A stretch of 64,000 bases of DNA from JACCZR01 sp963830065 (lineage in GTDB: Bacteria; Actinomycetota; Thermoleophilia; Solirubrobacterales; Thermoleophilaceae). A model generated the notes under the pieces. It saw only the letters and a list, made by a program, of their open reading frames with translations, ran no database searches and was not told where the DNA came from. This document shows, one piece after another, positions 20,629 to 29,597 of this stretch. The translations under genes were made by a program, and so were the position numbers. Location of the stretch: positions 62,001 through 126,000 of the forward strand of contig CAWHLA010000007.1 in NCBI GenBank assembly GCA_963830065.1, written 5' to 3'. Numbering within the stretch: the first letter of the stretch is position 1; the number at the start of each line of letters is the position of its first letter.

Positions 20629-21420
20629 GTGAGCTACGAGACACTCATCTGGGAGGTGTCCGACGGCCTCGGCCGGCTGACCCTCAACCGCCCCGAGAGC
20701 CTCAACGCCTGGACAATCCCGTTCGGCGAGGAGATGAAGTCGGTGATCGAGGGCGAGGCGGCCGACCCGTCGGTCCGCGCGGTGCTGATCACCGGCTCGG
20801 GGCGCGGCTTCTCCTCCGGCGCCGACCTCAAGGAGGGCTTCATCCCGGCCGACGACGGCGGCCCGGACATCCTCAAGGCCCTCCACGAGTACTACCACCC
20901 GATTCTCGTCGGGGTGCGCAAGCTCGAGAAGCCGGTGGTGGCCGCCCTGAACGGGCCGACCGTGGGCATCGGCTGCTCCCTGGCCCTGGCCTGCGACCTC
21001 GTGCTCGCGGCCGAATCCGCCTTCCTCGGGCTGGCCTTCGTGAACATCGGGCTGATGCCCGACGGCGGCTCCACGCTGTTCGTGCCCGCGGCGGTGGGCA
21101 AGACCCGCGCCTTCCAGATGGCGTTGCTGGGAGAGCGGATCCCGGCCGACAAGGCGCTGGACTGGGGCCTGGTGAACGCCGTCCACCCCGACGACCAGCT
21201 GATGGTCGAGGCCGACGCTCTGGCGACCAAGCTCGCCTCCGGGCCCACGCGCTCCTACGCCGCCGCCAAGCGGGCGCTCAACCAGTCCATCTACCCCGAC
21301 CTGGACGCCCAGCTGGAGCTCGAGGCAGAGCTCCAGCACGGGCTCGCGCGCACCCAGGACTTCGCCGAAGGCGCCACGGCGTTCCTGAGCAAGCGCGACC
21401 CGGCCTTCACAGGCGCCTGA
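20629..21420 (+). CDS. Enoyl-CoA hydratase/isomerase family protein
   Basis: 263 residues of the crotonase fold. GSGRGFSSGADLKEG is the first half of the oxyanion hole and CoA site; ALNGPTVGIGCSLALACDLVLAAESA is the second (in part GPTVGIGCSLALACD); the region LMPDGGSTLF has Asp where many hydratases carry Glu, as in PaaG-like isomerases. It likely works on an unsaturated acyl-CoA in fatty acid or phenylacetate-type degradation in the cytoplasm. The start is GTG at 20629. No other beta-oxidation gene is adjacent; the next gene, ctaC, begins 33 bp downstream in the same direction. Confidence 0.88.
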   Translation: MSYETLIWEVSDGLGRLTLNRPESLNAWTIPFGEEMKSVIEGEAADPSVRAVLITGSGRGFSSGADLKEGFIPADDGGPDILKALHEYYHPILVGVRKLEKPVVAALNGPTVGIGCSLALACDLVLAAESAFLGLAFVNIGLMPDGGSTLFVPAAVGKTRAFQMALLGERIPADKALDWGLVNAVHPDDQLMVEADALATKLASGPTRSYAAAKRALNQSIYPDLDAQLELEAELQHGLARTQDFAEGATAFLSKRDPAFTGA

Positions 21421-21452
21421 ACACCGGCCCGCTGGGTAGACTGGCCGCCGCC

Positions 21453-22292
21453 TTGACCTCCCGACGGTTCGTCCTGGTTGTGGGCTTCGCCCTCGCCGCC
21501 CTGCTGGTCCTCGCGGGCCCCGCGGCGGCCGACGTTTTCACGCCCGAGAGCGGCGGCTCGCCCAACGCGGACAAGATCGACACGCTGTACAAGATCACGC
21601 TGTTCGTCTCGATCCCGATCCTGCTGATCGTCGAGGGGACGCTGATCTGGTCGCTGATCAAGTACCGGGCCAAGCGGGGCGGGCAGGCCGAGCAGATCCG
21701 CGGCAACACGCCGCTCGAGATGGGCTGGACGATCGGAGCGGCCGTCATCCTCGTGATCCTCACCGGCGTGACCTTCGCCTTTCTCAAGGGCATCACCGAC
21801 CCCGAAGAGTCCGGCCCGCAGATCTCCGGCGGCGTCCAGGTGGCCTCGATCGACCAACCCGATCCCCCCGGCGGCGGTGGCCTGAAGATCGAGGTGAACG
21901 GCCAGCAGTACCTGTGGCGCTACGACTACGGCAGCAAGAACGACCTGTTCAGCTACCACGAGATGGTCGTGCCCACCGACACCACCGTGTTGCTCGACAT
22001 CACCTCGTCCGACGTCCAGCACTCGTGGTGGATCCCCAAGCTCGGAGGCAAGGCCGACGCGGTCCCCGGCCACGTGAACGAGACCTGGTTCAAGATCGCC
22101 AAGCCCGGCCTGTACAAGGGCCAGTGCGCCGAGCTGTGCGGCGCCGGCCACGCGGACATGCGGGCCGTGGTCCGGGCCGTGCCGCCGGACGAGTTCGCGC
22201 GCTGGGCCAAGCGCCAGCGGGCCGAGATCAAGGCCGCCCGCGCAGGGCTGGCGGCCACGCGACGCGCCCGCGAGGCCGAGGTGGGGAGATAG
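21453..22292 (+). CDS. ctaC: Cytochrome c oxidase subunit II (A1-type oxidase)
   Basis: 279 residues. An N-terminal signal segment is followed by two membrane helices (about residues 47-70 and 90-112) and a periplasmic-side cupredoxin domain with the complete CuA site: His190 in DVQHSWW, then Cys225, Glu227, Cys229, His233 and Met236 in GQCAELCGAGHADM. It accepts electrons from cytochrome c and passes them to heme a of subunit I. The start is TTG at 21453. It is the first gene of ctaC-ctaD-ctaA-ctaB, with ctaD following after 2 bp. Confidence 0.94.
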   Translation: MTSRRFVLVVGFALAALLVLAGPAAADVFTPESGGSPNADKIDTLYKITLFVSIPILLIVEGTLIWSLIKYRAKRGGQAEQIRGNTPLEMGWTIGAAVILVILTGVTFAFLKGITDPEESGPQISGGVQVASIDQPDPPGGGGLKIEVNGQQYLWRYDYGSKNDLFSYHEMVVPTDTTVLLDITSSDVQHSWWIPKLGGKADAVPGHVNETWFKIAKPGLYKGQCAELCGAGHADMRAVVRAVPPDEFARWAKRQRAEIKAARAGLAATRRAREAEVGR

Positions 22293-22294
22293 GC

Positions 22295-23992
22295 ATGGAA
22301 GCCGGCAGCGCACGACTGGCGAGGGCCCCCGAGATCGCCATGCACGGGCTCGAGGAGCAGCCCAAGGGATGGCTGTCCTGGCTGACCACGACCGACCACA
22401 AGCGGATCGGCGTGATGTACCTCTACGCCACCTTCATCTGGTTCATCCTGGGCGGCGTGATGGCGCTGGTCATGCGCCTTCAGCTGTCCCAGCCGGACAA
22501 CACGATCCTCAACGGCGAGACGTACAACAGCCTCGCCTCGATGCACGGCGTGACGATGGTCTTCCTCTGGATCGTCCCCGTGCTCGCGGGCTTCGGCAAC
22601 TACTTCGTGCCGCTGTTGATCGGCGCACGCGACATGGCCTTCCCACGGCTGAACGCGCTGTCGTTCTGGCTGCTGGTGGGCGGCGGCGTGGCCTTCTTCG
22701 CCAGCCTCTTCTTCGAGCCGCCTCAGGCCGGGTGGACCTCGTACGCCCCCCTGTCGGACGACGCCTACTCGCCCGGAGGCGGCATCGACGCCTGGATCTT
22801 CCTGGTTCACCTCACCGGCCTGTCCTCACTGGTGGGCGCGATCAACTTCGTGGCCACGATCCACAACATGCGCGCGCCCGGCATGAGCTGGGGCCGCATG
22901 CCGCTGTTCGTGTGGTCGATCCTCGTCTACTCGTACCTGCTGATCGCGGCGCTGCCCGCAATCGCCGCGGCCGCCACGATGCTCCTCACCGACCGGCACT
23001 TCGGGACCGGGTTCTTCAACGTGGCCGACGGCGGTGATCCGCTGCTGTGGCAGCACCTGTTCTGGTTCTTCGGCCACCCCGAGGTCTACATCATGATCCT
23101 GCCCGCCTTCGGGATCATCTCGGAGGTCCTGCCGGTGTTCTCGCGCAAGCCGATCTTCGGCTACAAGGCCATCGCCGCGTCCACCGTGGCCATCGCCTTC
23201 CTGGGCCTGCTCGTGTGGGCGCACCACATGTTCACCACCCCGACGGCGACGGTGGTGCTGGCCTTCTTCATGCTCTCCTCCTTCGCCATCGCGGTGCCGA
23301 CGGGGGTGAAGATCTTCAACTGGATCGCCACGCTCTGGCGCGGGCAGATCATGATGAAGACGCCGCTCTACTTCGCGGCCGCGCTGCCCGCGCTGTTCGT
23401 GATCGGCGGCATCTCTGGGATCATGCTGGCCGTCTTCCCCGTCGACTGGCAGCTTCACGACACCTACTTCGTCGTGGCCCACCTGCACTACGTGCTGTTC
23501 GGCGGATCGGTGTTCGGCATCTTCGCCGGGCTCTACTACTGGTTCCCGAAGATGTCCGGCCGCCTGCTCTCGGAGGCGCTGGGCAAGCTGTCGTTCTGGA
23601 CCATGTTCGTCGGGTTCAACCTGACCTTCCTGATCCAGCACTCGGCCGGGCTGTCGGGTATGCCTCGTCGCGTCTACGACTACCCGGCCGACGCGGGCCT
23701 GACGGCCTTCAACCTCATCTCCACCATCGGGTCGTTCATCCTCGGCATCGGCGTGCTGATCACCGTGGTCAACGTGCTCCGCAGCGTCAAGCACGGCCGC
23801 CGCGCGGGCAACGACCCGTGGAAGGGCAACACGCTGGAGTGGTTCGTCTCCTCACCGCCGCCGGCCAACAACTTCGACGTGATCCCGCGCGTACGCAGCG
23901 TCGAGCCCATGAAGGACATCCGGCGTGAGGTGCAGAAGGCCGGGAAGGCCTCCGAGACCGCCGCGCAGCCGGTCACCTCGGGCACGTCGTGA
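22295..23992 (+). CDS. ctaD: Cytochrome c oxidase subunit I, A1 type
   Basis: 565 residues, 12 membrane helices. His84 (SMHG) and His398 (AHLHYV) are the low-spin heme ligands, His396 the high-spin heme ligand, and His261, His310 and His311 (GHPEVY, WAHHMF) bind CuB. His261 and Tyr265 form the expected cross-linked pair. The GHPEVY motif retains the Glu of the D channel (Glu263), which places it in the A1 subfamily of heme-copper oxidases. It reduces oxygen to water and pumps protons. A GGGGAGAT ribosome-binding stretch precedes the ATG at 22295. Its stop overlaps the ctaA start as GTGA. No subunit III gene is in this cluster; the only one in the window is at 56320. Confidence 0.95.
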   Translation: MEAGSARLARAPEIAMHGLEEQPKGWLSWLTTTDHKRIGVMYLYATFIWFILGGVMALVMRLQLSQPDNTILNGETYNSLASMHGVTMVFLWIVPVLAGFGNYFVPLLIGARDMAFPRLNALSFWLLVGGGVAFFASLFFEPPQAGWTSYAPLSDDAYSPGGGIDAWIFLVHLTGLSSLVGAINFVATIHNMRAPGMSWGRMPLFVWSILVYSYLLIAALPAIAAAATMLLTDRHFGTGFFNVADGGDPLLWQHLFWFFGHPEVYIMILPAFGIISEVLPVFSRKPIFGYKAIAASTVAIAFLGLLVWAHHMFTTPTATVVLAFFMLSSFAIAVPTGVKIFNWIATLWRGQIMMKTPLYFAAALPALFVIGGISGIMLAVFPVDWQLHDTYFVVAHLHYVLFGGSVFGIFAGLYYWFPKMSGRLLSEALGKLSFWTMFVGFNLTFLIQHSAGLSGMPRRVYDYPADAGLTAFNLISTIGSFILGIGVLITVVNVLRSVKHGRRAGNDPWKGNTLEWFVSSPPPANNFDVIPRVRSVEPMKDIRREVQKAGKASETAAQPVTSGTS

Positions 23993-24954
23993 ACCGGCCG
24001 TCGGTCGGGTTTCGCCGCCTGGCGCTGGCCACGGCCATCGCCACCTTTGCGCTGATCGTCGTCGGCGGCGTGGTGCGGGTGTCGGATTCGGGCCTCGGCT
24101 GCGGCCCGGCCGGCAGCGGCTTCAACGGCTGGCCGTTCTGCAACGGCGACGTGGTGCCGGGCCTCGACCTCAACTCCGTCATCGAGTACACCCACCGCGC
24201 GCTGGCCAGCGCCGTCGGGATCATGATCATCGCGCTGGCTGTGCTGGCGATCAGGCAGAAGGCCCTGGTGCGGCTGACGATCGTCGCGGTAGTGCTGGTG
24301 ATCGCGCAGGGGATCCTCGGGCGCTTCACGGTCGAGGAGAATCTCCAGGAGGGGCTGGTGGCGGCGCACCTCGGGCTGGCCATGGCGCTGCTTGCGCTGC
24401 TCATGTACCTGTGGCGCGCGAGCCGCGAGGCCCCCGCCGCGCCGCGCGCCCCGGACGAGCCTCGGCTGCGCCTGATCGCGATGGTGGCGTCGGGACTGGT
24501 GCTGGTCACGATCATCGCCGGCGGCTACATGGCCGGGACCCAGAAGTACGGCCGGCCCGACTACCAGCTCGGTGACGGCGCCCACCACGCCTGCGGCAAG
24601 GAGTTCCCCACCTGCAACGGCGGCTTCATGCCCTACGGCGACGCGCGGCTGGTGGACATCCACCTCACCCACCGGTTCTTCATGTACCTCGCGGTCATCG
24701 CGGTGGTCGTACTCGCCGTGATGCTGTTCCGCCGCGGGATGAAGCGCCACGCCCTCGAGCTCACCGGTCTGCTGGTGGTCCAAGTCCTGCTCGGCGCCCT
24801 GAACGTGTGGCTCGACGAATACGAGCTGCTGATCCTGGCCCACCTGACCGTCGGCACGCTGCTGTGGGCGGCGTCGATCAACACCGTCTTCGAGCTCAGC
24901 CGCGCTCCAGCGGGGTCGCCCGCGGGCGCTCGCGGACAACCGGTGGCCGCCTGA
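23989..24954 (+). CDS. ctaA: Heme A synthase
   Basis: 321 residues with eight membrane helices in two repeated halves. Each half has two His ligands (EYTHR and AAHLG; LTHR and LAHL). Extracellular loops carry Cys pairs, Cys38/Cys51 in the first half and a CGKEFPTC pair in the second, as in Bacillus-type CtaA. The enzyme oxidises the methyl group of heme O to the formyl of heme A for cytochrome aa3. The start is GTG at 23989 overlapping the ctaD stop; the stop overlaps the ctaB ATG (TGATG). Placement directly after ctaD fits co-production of the cofactor with the oxidase. Confidence 0.93.
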   Translation: MNRPSVGFRRLALATAIATFALIVVGGVVRVSDSGLGCGPAGSGFNGWPFCNGDVVPGLDLNSVIEYTHRALASAVGIMIIALAVLAIRQKALVRLTIVAVVLVIAQGILGRFTVEENLQEGLVAAHLGLAMALLALLMYLWRASREAPAAPRAPDEPRLRLIAMVASGLVLVTIIAGGYMAGTQKYGRPDYQLGDGAHHACGKEFPTCNGGFMPYGDARLVDIHLTHRFFMYLAVIAVVVLAVMLFRRGMKRHALELTGLLVVQVLLGALNVWLDEYELLILAHLTVGTLLWAASINTVFELSRAPAGSPAGARGQPVAA

Positions 24955-25841
24955 TGGACGCCGTCGCACTCAGACGCCGCGCCGGCTGGCGCACGGTCGT
25001 CTCGGACTACTTCGAGATGACCAAGCCGAAGGTCCAGTCGCTGCTGCTGTTCACGACGGTGACCACGATGTACGTCGCGGGTGACCCGTCGCTGGGGCTC
25101 GTGGCGCTCACCTGCCTGGGCGGAGCGCTGTCGGCCGGCGGCGCCGGCGCCATCAACCACGCGATCGACCGCGACCTGGACCGGATCATGAAGCGCACGG
25201 CCGACCGGCCCGTCGCCTCCGGCCGGGTGTCCCCCACCGCAGCGCTCGCGTACGGGGCCCTGCTGGGCTGCGCCTCCTTCGCCCTGCTGGCCCTGGCCGT
25301 CAACCCGCTGGCCGCGGTGCTGTCGATGTCGGGGCTGCTCGGATACGTCTTCGTCTACACGCTGTGGCTCAAGCGCTCCACGCCCCAGAACATCGTCATC
25401 GGAGGCGCCGCGGGCGCCGTGCCGCCGCTGGTGGCGTGGGCAGCCGTGACCGGCGGGCTGAGCGGCACGCCGATCTACCTGTTTGCGATCGTGTTCTTCT
25501 GGACCCCACCCCACTTCTGGTCGCTCTCGCTGCTGATGAAGGACGAGTACGAGAAGGCCGGCGTGCCCATGCTGCCGGTCGTCCGCGGCGAGCGGGAGAC
25601 CCGGCGCCAGATCCTCCTGTACGCCGTGCTCCTGTACGCGGTCTCGCAGCTGCCCTTCTGCGCCGGCGCCTTCGGGGTCACCTACCTGGTCTGCTCGGTG
25701 GCACTGGGCGCGGTGTTCATCTACGGCGCGTGGCGCCTGCTGCGCAACCCGGACCGCCGCACGGCCCTGCGGCTCTACCTGTACTCGCTGGCCTACCTCG
25801 CGCTGCTGTTCGCGTCGATGGTGGCCGACGCCCGCCTGTAG
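24954..25841 (+). CDS. ctaB: Protoheme IX farnesyltransferase (heme O synthase)
   Basis: 295 residues, about nine membrane helices, UbiA prenyltransferase family. The first Asp-rich motif is N68-x3-D72-x3-D76 (NHAIDRDLDRIMKRT), followed by ADRPVASGRVSP; the second region is LLMKDEYEKAGVPMLPVVRG. It attaches farnesyl to heme B to make heme O, the substrate of the upstream ctaA product. A much longer upstream reading of this frame overlaps ctaA; the ATG at 24954 coupled to the ctaA stop is the real start. It ends the oxidase operon, with a small zinc-ribbon gene and a hairpin terminator beyond. Confidence 0.95.
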   Translation: MDAVALRRRAGWRTVVSDYFEMTKPKVQSLLLFTTVTTMYVAGDPSLGLVALTCLGGALSAGGAGAINHAIDRDLDRIMKRTADRPVASGRVSPTAALAYGALLGCASFALLALAVNPLAAVLSMSGLLGYVFVYTLWLKRSTPQNIVIGGAAGAVPPLVAWAAVTGGLSGTPIYLFAIVFFWTPPHFWSLSLLMKDEYEKAGVPMLPVVRGERETRRQILLYAVLLYAVSQLPFCAGAFGVTYLVCSVALGAVFIYGAWRLLRNPDRRTALRLYLYSLAYLALLFASMVADARL

Positions 25842-25875
25842 TCAGGTTTTCAGTCCGTCCGCCGACCGGTCCACA

Positions 25876-26076
25876 ATGGCCGGTCCGATGCTTGCGGTGA
25901 CCCTCGTATGCAGTGACAACGACTGCGAACACGAGGTCGTGGAGCTCGTCTGGGCCCTCGACCAGGTCGAGCTCATGGTCTGCGACGGCTGCGGCTGCTG
26001 CCTGCAGGCCGTCGGCTACGCCGACGCGGTCGAGGTGCGGCCGGTTATCCAGCCGGGGCTCAGCCTGGCTGCCTGA
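25876..26076 (+). CDS. Small Cys-rich (zinc-ribbon-like) protein
   Basis: 66 residues with Cys12, Cys17, Cys36, Cys39, Cys41 and Cys42, arranged as CxxxxC and CDGCGCC, suggesting one bound zinc. The start is either ATG 25876 or ATG 25888 (beginning LAVTLVC). It follows ctaB by 34 bp in the same direction and is followed by a strong hairpin, so it may be the last gene of the operon. No function is recognisable; similar short acidic Cys pairs occur in conserved hypothetical proteins of this bacterial group. Confidence 0.6.
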   Translation: MAGPMLAVTLVCSDNDCEHEVVELVWALDQVELMVCDGCGCCLQAVGYADAVEVRPVIQPGLSLAA

Positions 26077-26130
26077 CCGCGCCGGCTGACCGCGCCGCCG
26101 GCCCCGGGCGCGGCGCACACGTTCGCTCCG

Positions 26131-26160
26131 AAAAAGTCCTCAGCGGCCTGAGGACTTTTC
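26131..26160. terminator. Bidirectional hairpin terminator, intact copy
   Basis: AAAAGTCCTCAG (26132-26143) pairs perfectly with CTGAGGACTTTT (26148-26159) around a CGGC loop, and the symmetry extends into flanking CTC/GAG. A-runs on one side and T-runs on the other give a terminator on both strands, fitting its place between the convergent oxidase operon and the minus-strand gene ending at 26262. It is the best copy of a hairpin also found at 11633 and 58381. Confidence 0.85.
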
Positions 26161-26261
26161 GAGCGGGAAGCCGTGTCCCGGGGTGGCTCGATCACCCGCC
26201 CGAAGCCCCGGCTACGCGGCCGCCCAGCCTACGCGGCCGCCCCGGCCAACCCCCGCGGCCG

Positions 26262-26951
26262 CTAACCGGCGGCCAGCCGCTCGCGGGCCTGCCTCCGCGC
26301 CGCATCGGAGGCGTCCCGGCGCGCCGCGGCCTCGAGCTTGGGCTGCTCCTCGCGGGCCTGGTCGTCTGCCCGCGACTGCGCCTGCGAGCTCGCCCGGCCC
26401 CGCGCCAGCCGGCGGGCACGGCGGCCCGCGGCGCCCCGGGCCCGCCCGGCGCCGCGGCGGTCGGCGTCCAGGCGTGCCCCGGCGCGAGCCCGGCGGATTG
26501 CCCGGCGCCGCGGCGGTCGCCGCGTCGGGCCCGCGGCCGCAGGCTCGCGCTCGCCCGCGCTGGCGGATGGTGGCCGGCGCGCTGGCCTCGGCGGTCACGC
26601 CTGCCCGGGCCACGGCCCGGCGGGTGGCCGTGGCGGTGACCGTCACGCGGCCCGCGTCACCCGTCTCGGTCGCGGTCTCCGACACCGTTGCCGACACCGG
26701 CTTGCGGGCCGTCACCGTCACGCTGGCCCGAGCGTCGCCGGGTGACCCGGAACGTGCCACTGCGGCGCACGCAGCGCACCACGGCGCCGCTCGTCGCCGG
26801 CTCCGATCTCCGACTCCCCTCCGCCGTCACCGCCCCCGCCCAGGCGCCCGCCGACGGCGATCGCGATCAGGATCAGGAAGCCGATCGCCGTCAGCCCGAT
26901 GGCCAGCGACGGCCGTGCGCCCGAGCGCAGGCGGTCGAGCGGCCCGGGCAA
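26262..26951 (-). CDS. Membrane-anchored Ala/Arg-rich coiled-coil protein (three frameshifts)
   Basis: The minus strand from 26951 gives a short cytoplasmic start, one membrane helix (SLAIGLTAIGFLILIAIAVGG) and a Gly/Asp-rich linker. The reading then passes through three frames, with changes near 26792, 26735 and 26556: SGAVVRCVRRSGTFRVT, then RASVTVTARKPVSATVSETA, then a highly charged Ala/Arg/Glu helix ending KLEAAARRDASDAARRQARE and a stop at 26262. Each change is repaired by removing one base, and 690 minus 3 is divisible by three (228 residues). The middle part is Val/Thr-rich beta sequence, the end predicted coiled coil. Function unknown. If the breaks are not errors this is a pseudogene. 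The gene follows GH15 on the same strand with a 3-bp gap. Confidence 0.5.
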
Positions 26952-26954
26952 CGC

Positions 26955-28889
26955 TCAGGTGCTCTGCGCGCGCGCCCGGGCCAGCTCCTGCCCGAGCCCG
27001 AACGTGCCCACCTCGAGCCCCTGGTCGGCCCGGATGACGTGCATGACCGCGTTGATCAGCGCCAGGTGCGTGAAGGCCTGCGGGAAGTTGCCCAGGTGGC
27101 GGCCCGAGCGGGCGTCGATCTCCTCCGCGTAGAGCTGCAGCGAGTTGGCGTAGGACAGCATCCGCTCGCACATGTCGCGGCCGCGCTCCAGCTCGCCGAT
27201 CTCCACCAGCGCCGACACCATCCAGAACGAGCAGATGGCGAAGGTGCCCTCGTCGCCGGAGAGGCCGTCGTCGGTCTCGTGCACGCGGTAGCGCAGGATC
27301 ATCCCGTCCTCGCTGAGCTCGTCGGCGATGGCCAGGACGGTCTTCTTGATCCGCTCGTCCTTGGGGTCCAGGAAGCGCACCAGCGGCATCAGCAGCACCG
27401 AGGCGTCGAGCGCGTCGGTGCCGTAGTGCTGGCAGAACACGCCCCGGTCGTCGAGCGCGTTCTCGCAGATGTCGTCCTTGATCTCGTCCGCCGCGCTCTG
27501 CCAGCGCTCGGCCAGCTCGGGCTCCCCCCGCACCTCCGCCAGGCGGGCACCGCGGTCGGCGGCGACCCAGCACATGAGCTTCGAGGAGGTGAAGTGCTTG
27601 GGCTCGCCGCGCACCTCCCAGATGCCGCGGTCGGGGTCGCGCCAGTTGTCCAGCGCCGCCTCCACCTGCTTGGTCAGGATCGGCCAGATCCGCTCCGGCA
27701 GGTGGTCGCGCGACTTGGTGTGGAGGTAGAACGAGTCGAGGATCGCGCCCCACACGTCGTGCTGGTCCTGGTCGTGGGCGCCGTTGCCGACGCGAACCGG
27801 CGTGGCGCCCTCGTAGCCGGACAGGTGGTCGAGCGTCTTCTCGGGCAGGTCGTGCTCGCCGCCGATGCCGTACATGATCTGGAGCTGCGACTCCTCGCTC
27901 TCGGCCACGTCGGCCATGAAGTAGAAGAAGTCGTTGGCCTCCCAGTCGAACCCCAGCGTGTAGAGGCCCCAGAGCATGAACGTGGCGTCGCGGATCCAGG
28001 TGTAGCGGTAATCCCAGTTGCGCTCGCCCCCGGGGCTCTCGGGCAGCGACGTGGTGGCTGCCGCCACCAGCGCGCCGGTGGGCGCGTAGGAGAGGCCCTT
28101 GAGCGTCAGCGCGCTGCGCTGGAGGTAGGTCCGCCACGGATGGTCGGGGAACTCGCCGTGGTCCAGCCAGTGCTGCCAGTGGTGCGCGGTCCACACCAGG
28201 CGGTCGTAGGCATCCTCGTAAGTGGTCGGCGCCGGGTGCTCGGACCAGGACAGCGCCACGAACAGCGTGTCGCCCTCCTTCATCATCGTCCGCGCGGTGG
28301 CCCGCGGTCCCTCGATGCCCATGTTGAGGTCGGTGGTCAGCCGCAGCTGGACGTCCACGCCCTCGGCCTTGCACACCGCCTCGTGGTAGCCGGGGCCGTC
28401 GTAGCGCCACTCGCCGGGCACGCTGCCGTATTCGAACTGCGGCTCGCAGTCCATGTTGATCTGTACCTCGCCGTTCACGCAGCGCACGGTGCGCAGCAGC
28501 ACGTGGTCGGCGTCGTAGTCGGTCGGCGAGCGGCGGTGGGTGGTGGAGCGGTCGTTCTCGTGGTGCCACGGGCCGATCAGCAGCACGTCGCGCACGATGA
28601 TCCAGCCGCCCTTGGTGCCCCAGCTGGTCTCGATCACCATGGTGCCCGGCAGGTAGCGCCGGGCGGCGGGGACGTCCACGCCGTCGGGCCCGAGGCGGAA
28701 GCCGCCGGCGTCGCGGTCGAGCAGCGAGCCGAACACGCTGGGCGAGTCGAAGCGCGGCAGGCACAGCCACTCGACGTTGCCGTTGGGCGCCGTCAGCGCG
28801 CACGTCTCGCAGTCGGAGAGGAAGCCGTAGTCGGCGATCGGCGGAAAGGCGTCGCCCTTCACCGGCTGTGCCCCGCTGGCCTGCTTCAC
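26955..28889 (-). CDS. Glycoside hydrolase family 15 protein (glucoamylase/trehalase-like)
   Basis: 644 residues, cytoplasmic (no signal). The N-terminal beta-domain starts FPPIADYGFLSDCETCALTAP and contains WLCLPRFDSPSVFGSLLD; the (alpha/alpha)6 barrel contains NWDYRYTWIRDATFMLWGL, where Arg and Asp line the sugar-binding site, and later LYAEEIDARSGRHLGNFPQAFTHL (in part), which carries the conserved Glu of the catalytic pair. GH15 enzymes release glucose from maltodextrins or, in actinobacteria, often split trehalose. The GTG at 28887-28889 overlaps the pgl stop as GTGA, excluding longer upstream readings. Coupling to the pentose-phosphate lactonase suggests glucose released inside the cell is fed straight into that pathway. 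Confidence 0.92.
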   Translation of the reverse strand: MKQASGAQPVKGDAFPPIADYGFLSDCETCALTAPNGNVEWLCLPRFDSPSVFGSLLDRDAGGFRLGPDGVDVPAARRYLPGTMVIETSWGTKGGWIIVRDVLLIGPWHHENDRSTTHRRSPTDYDADHVLLRTVRCVNGEVQINMDCEPQFEYGSVPGEWRYDGPGYHEAVCKAEGVDVQLRLTTDLNMGIEGPRATARTMMKEGDTLFVALSWSEHPAPTTYEDAYDRLVWTAHHWQHWLDHGEFPDHPWRTYLQRSALTLKGLSYAPTGALVAAATTSLPESPGGERNWDYRYTWIRDATFMLWGLYTLGFDWEANDFFYFMADVAESEESQLQIMYGIGGEHDLPEKTLDHLSGYEGATPVRVGNGAHDQDQHDVWGAILDSFYLHTKSRDHLPERIWPILTKQVEAALDNWRDPDRGIWEVRGEPKHFTSSKLMCWVAADRGARLAEVRGEPELAERWQSAADEIKDDICENALDDRGVFCQHYGTDALDASVLLMPLVRFLDPKDERIKKTVLAIADELSEDGMILRYRVHETDDGLSGDEGTFAICSFWMVSALVEIGELERGRDMCERMLSYANSLQLYAEEIDARSGRHLGNFPQAFTHLALINAVMHVIRADQGLEVGTFGLGQELARARAQST

Positions 28890-29560
28890 AGGAGGCTCGC
28901 CGCCGCGGCGTCGCAGACGACCTTCGCGCCGCTGTTCGTCACGAGGCTGGAGGGAGCGGAGGGGTCGGGCGCGCCGAGTGCCCGCCGCAGGGCCTCGGCC
29001 TTGCCCTCGCCGGTGACGAGGAAGATCAGCTCGCGCGCGGAGTCCACCACGGGAAGTGTGAGCGTCACGCGGGACACATAGGGCTCCATCCCCGCCTGCT
29101 CCACCCCGACGACGGTCTCGTCGCGCTCGTCGAGCGCGGGGCTGTCCGGAAACAGGGAGCACAGGTGGGCGTCGGGGCCGATACCCAGCAGCACCAGGTC
29201 GAAGGCCGGCAGCTCGTAGCCGAACACCGCGCCCAGCTCGCCGGTGTAGTGCCGGGCCGCGCCGTCGGGGCCGCGCTCCCCCTCCATGCGGTGCACCTCG
29301 GCGCCCGTGGTGTTGCGGAGCAGCGCGTTCTGCACCATGCGGAAGTTCGACTCGTCGTCCTCGGGCGGCACGCAGCGCTCGTCGGAGAACCAGATGCTGA
29401 CCCCAGACCAGTCGTGGCGCAGCTCGGCGGCGCGCTCGTAGGCCTTGCGGGGCGTGGACCCGCCGGTGAGGACGATGTGGCCGCTGGCGGCCACCAGCCG
29501 CTCGGCCACAGCCTCGGCCGGGTCGTCCACCACCTCCACCTCAGCGTGCACCGCGGGCAT
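28886..29560 (-). CDS. pgl: 6-phosphogluconolactonase
   Basis: 224 residues. GHIVLTGGSTPRKAYERAAE near the start, WFSDERCVPPEDDESNFRM and LLGIGPDAHLCSLFPDSPAL (partly varied from the usual GxGxDGHxASLFP) define the Pgl/NagB-like fold. It hydrolyses 6-phosphogluconolactone to 6-phosphogluconate, between Zwf and Gnd. I prefer the ATG at 29558-29560 over a start 39 bp upstream, which would add a poorly conserved MGGCSRSGG tail overlapping the divergent gene promoter. Its stop is shared with the GH15 start. It is separated from opcA-zwf-gnd only by one methyltransferase gene on the other strand. Confidence 0.9.
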   Translation of the reverse strand: MPAVHAEVEVVDDPAEAVAERLVAASGHIVLTGGSTPRKAYERAAELRHDWSGVSIWFSDERCVPPEDDESNFRMVQNALLRNTTGAEVHRMEGERGPDGAARHYTGELGAVFGYELPAFDLVLLGIGPDAHLCSLFPDSPALDERDETVVGVEQAGMEPYVSRVTLTLPVVDSARELIFLVTGEGKAEALRRALGAPDPSAPSSLVTNSGAKVVCDAAAASLL

Positions 29561-29597
29561 CCTAGACAGCTGACCCCCGGAGCGAGAACATCCCCCC

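Noticed and set aside
26161..26261. Coding region downstream of the terminator
   Set aside because: Only GC-rich filler with no conserved frame or RNA structure could be seen.
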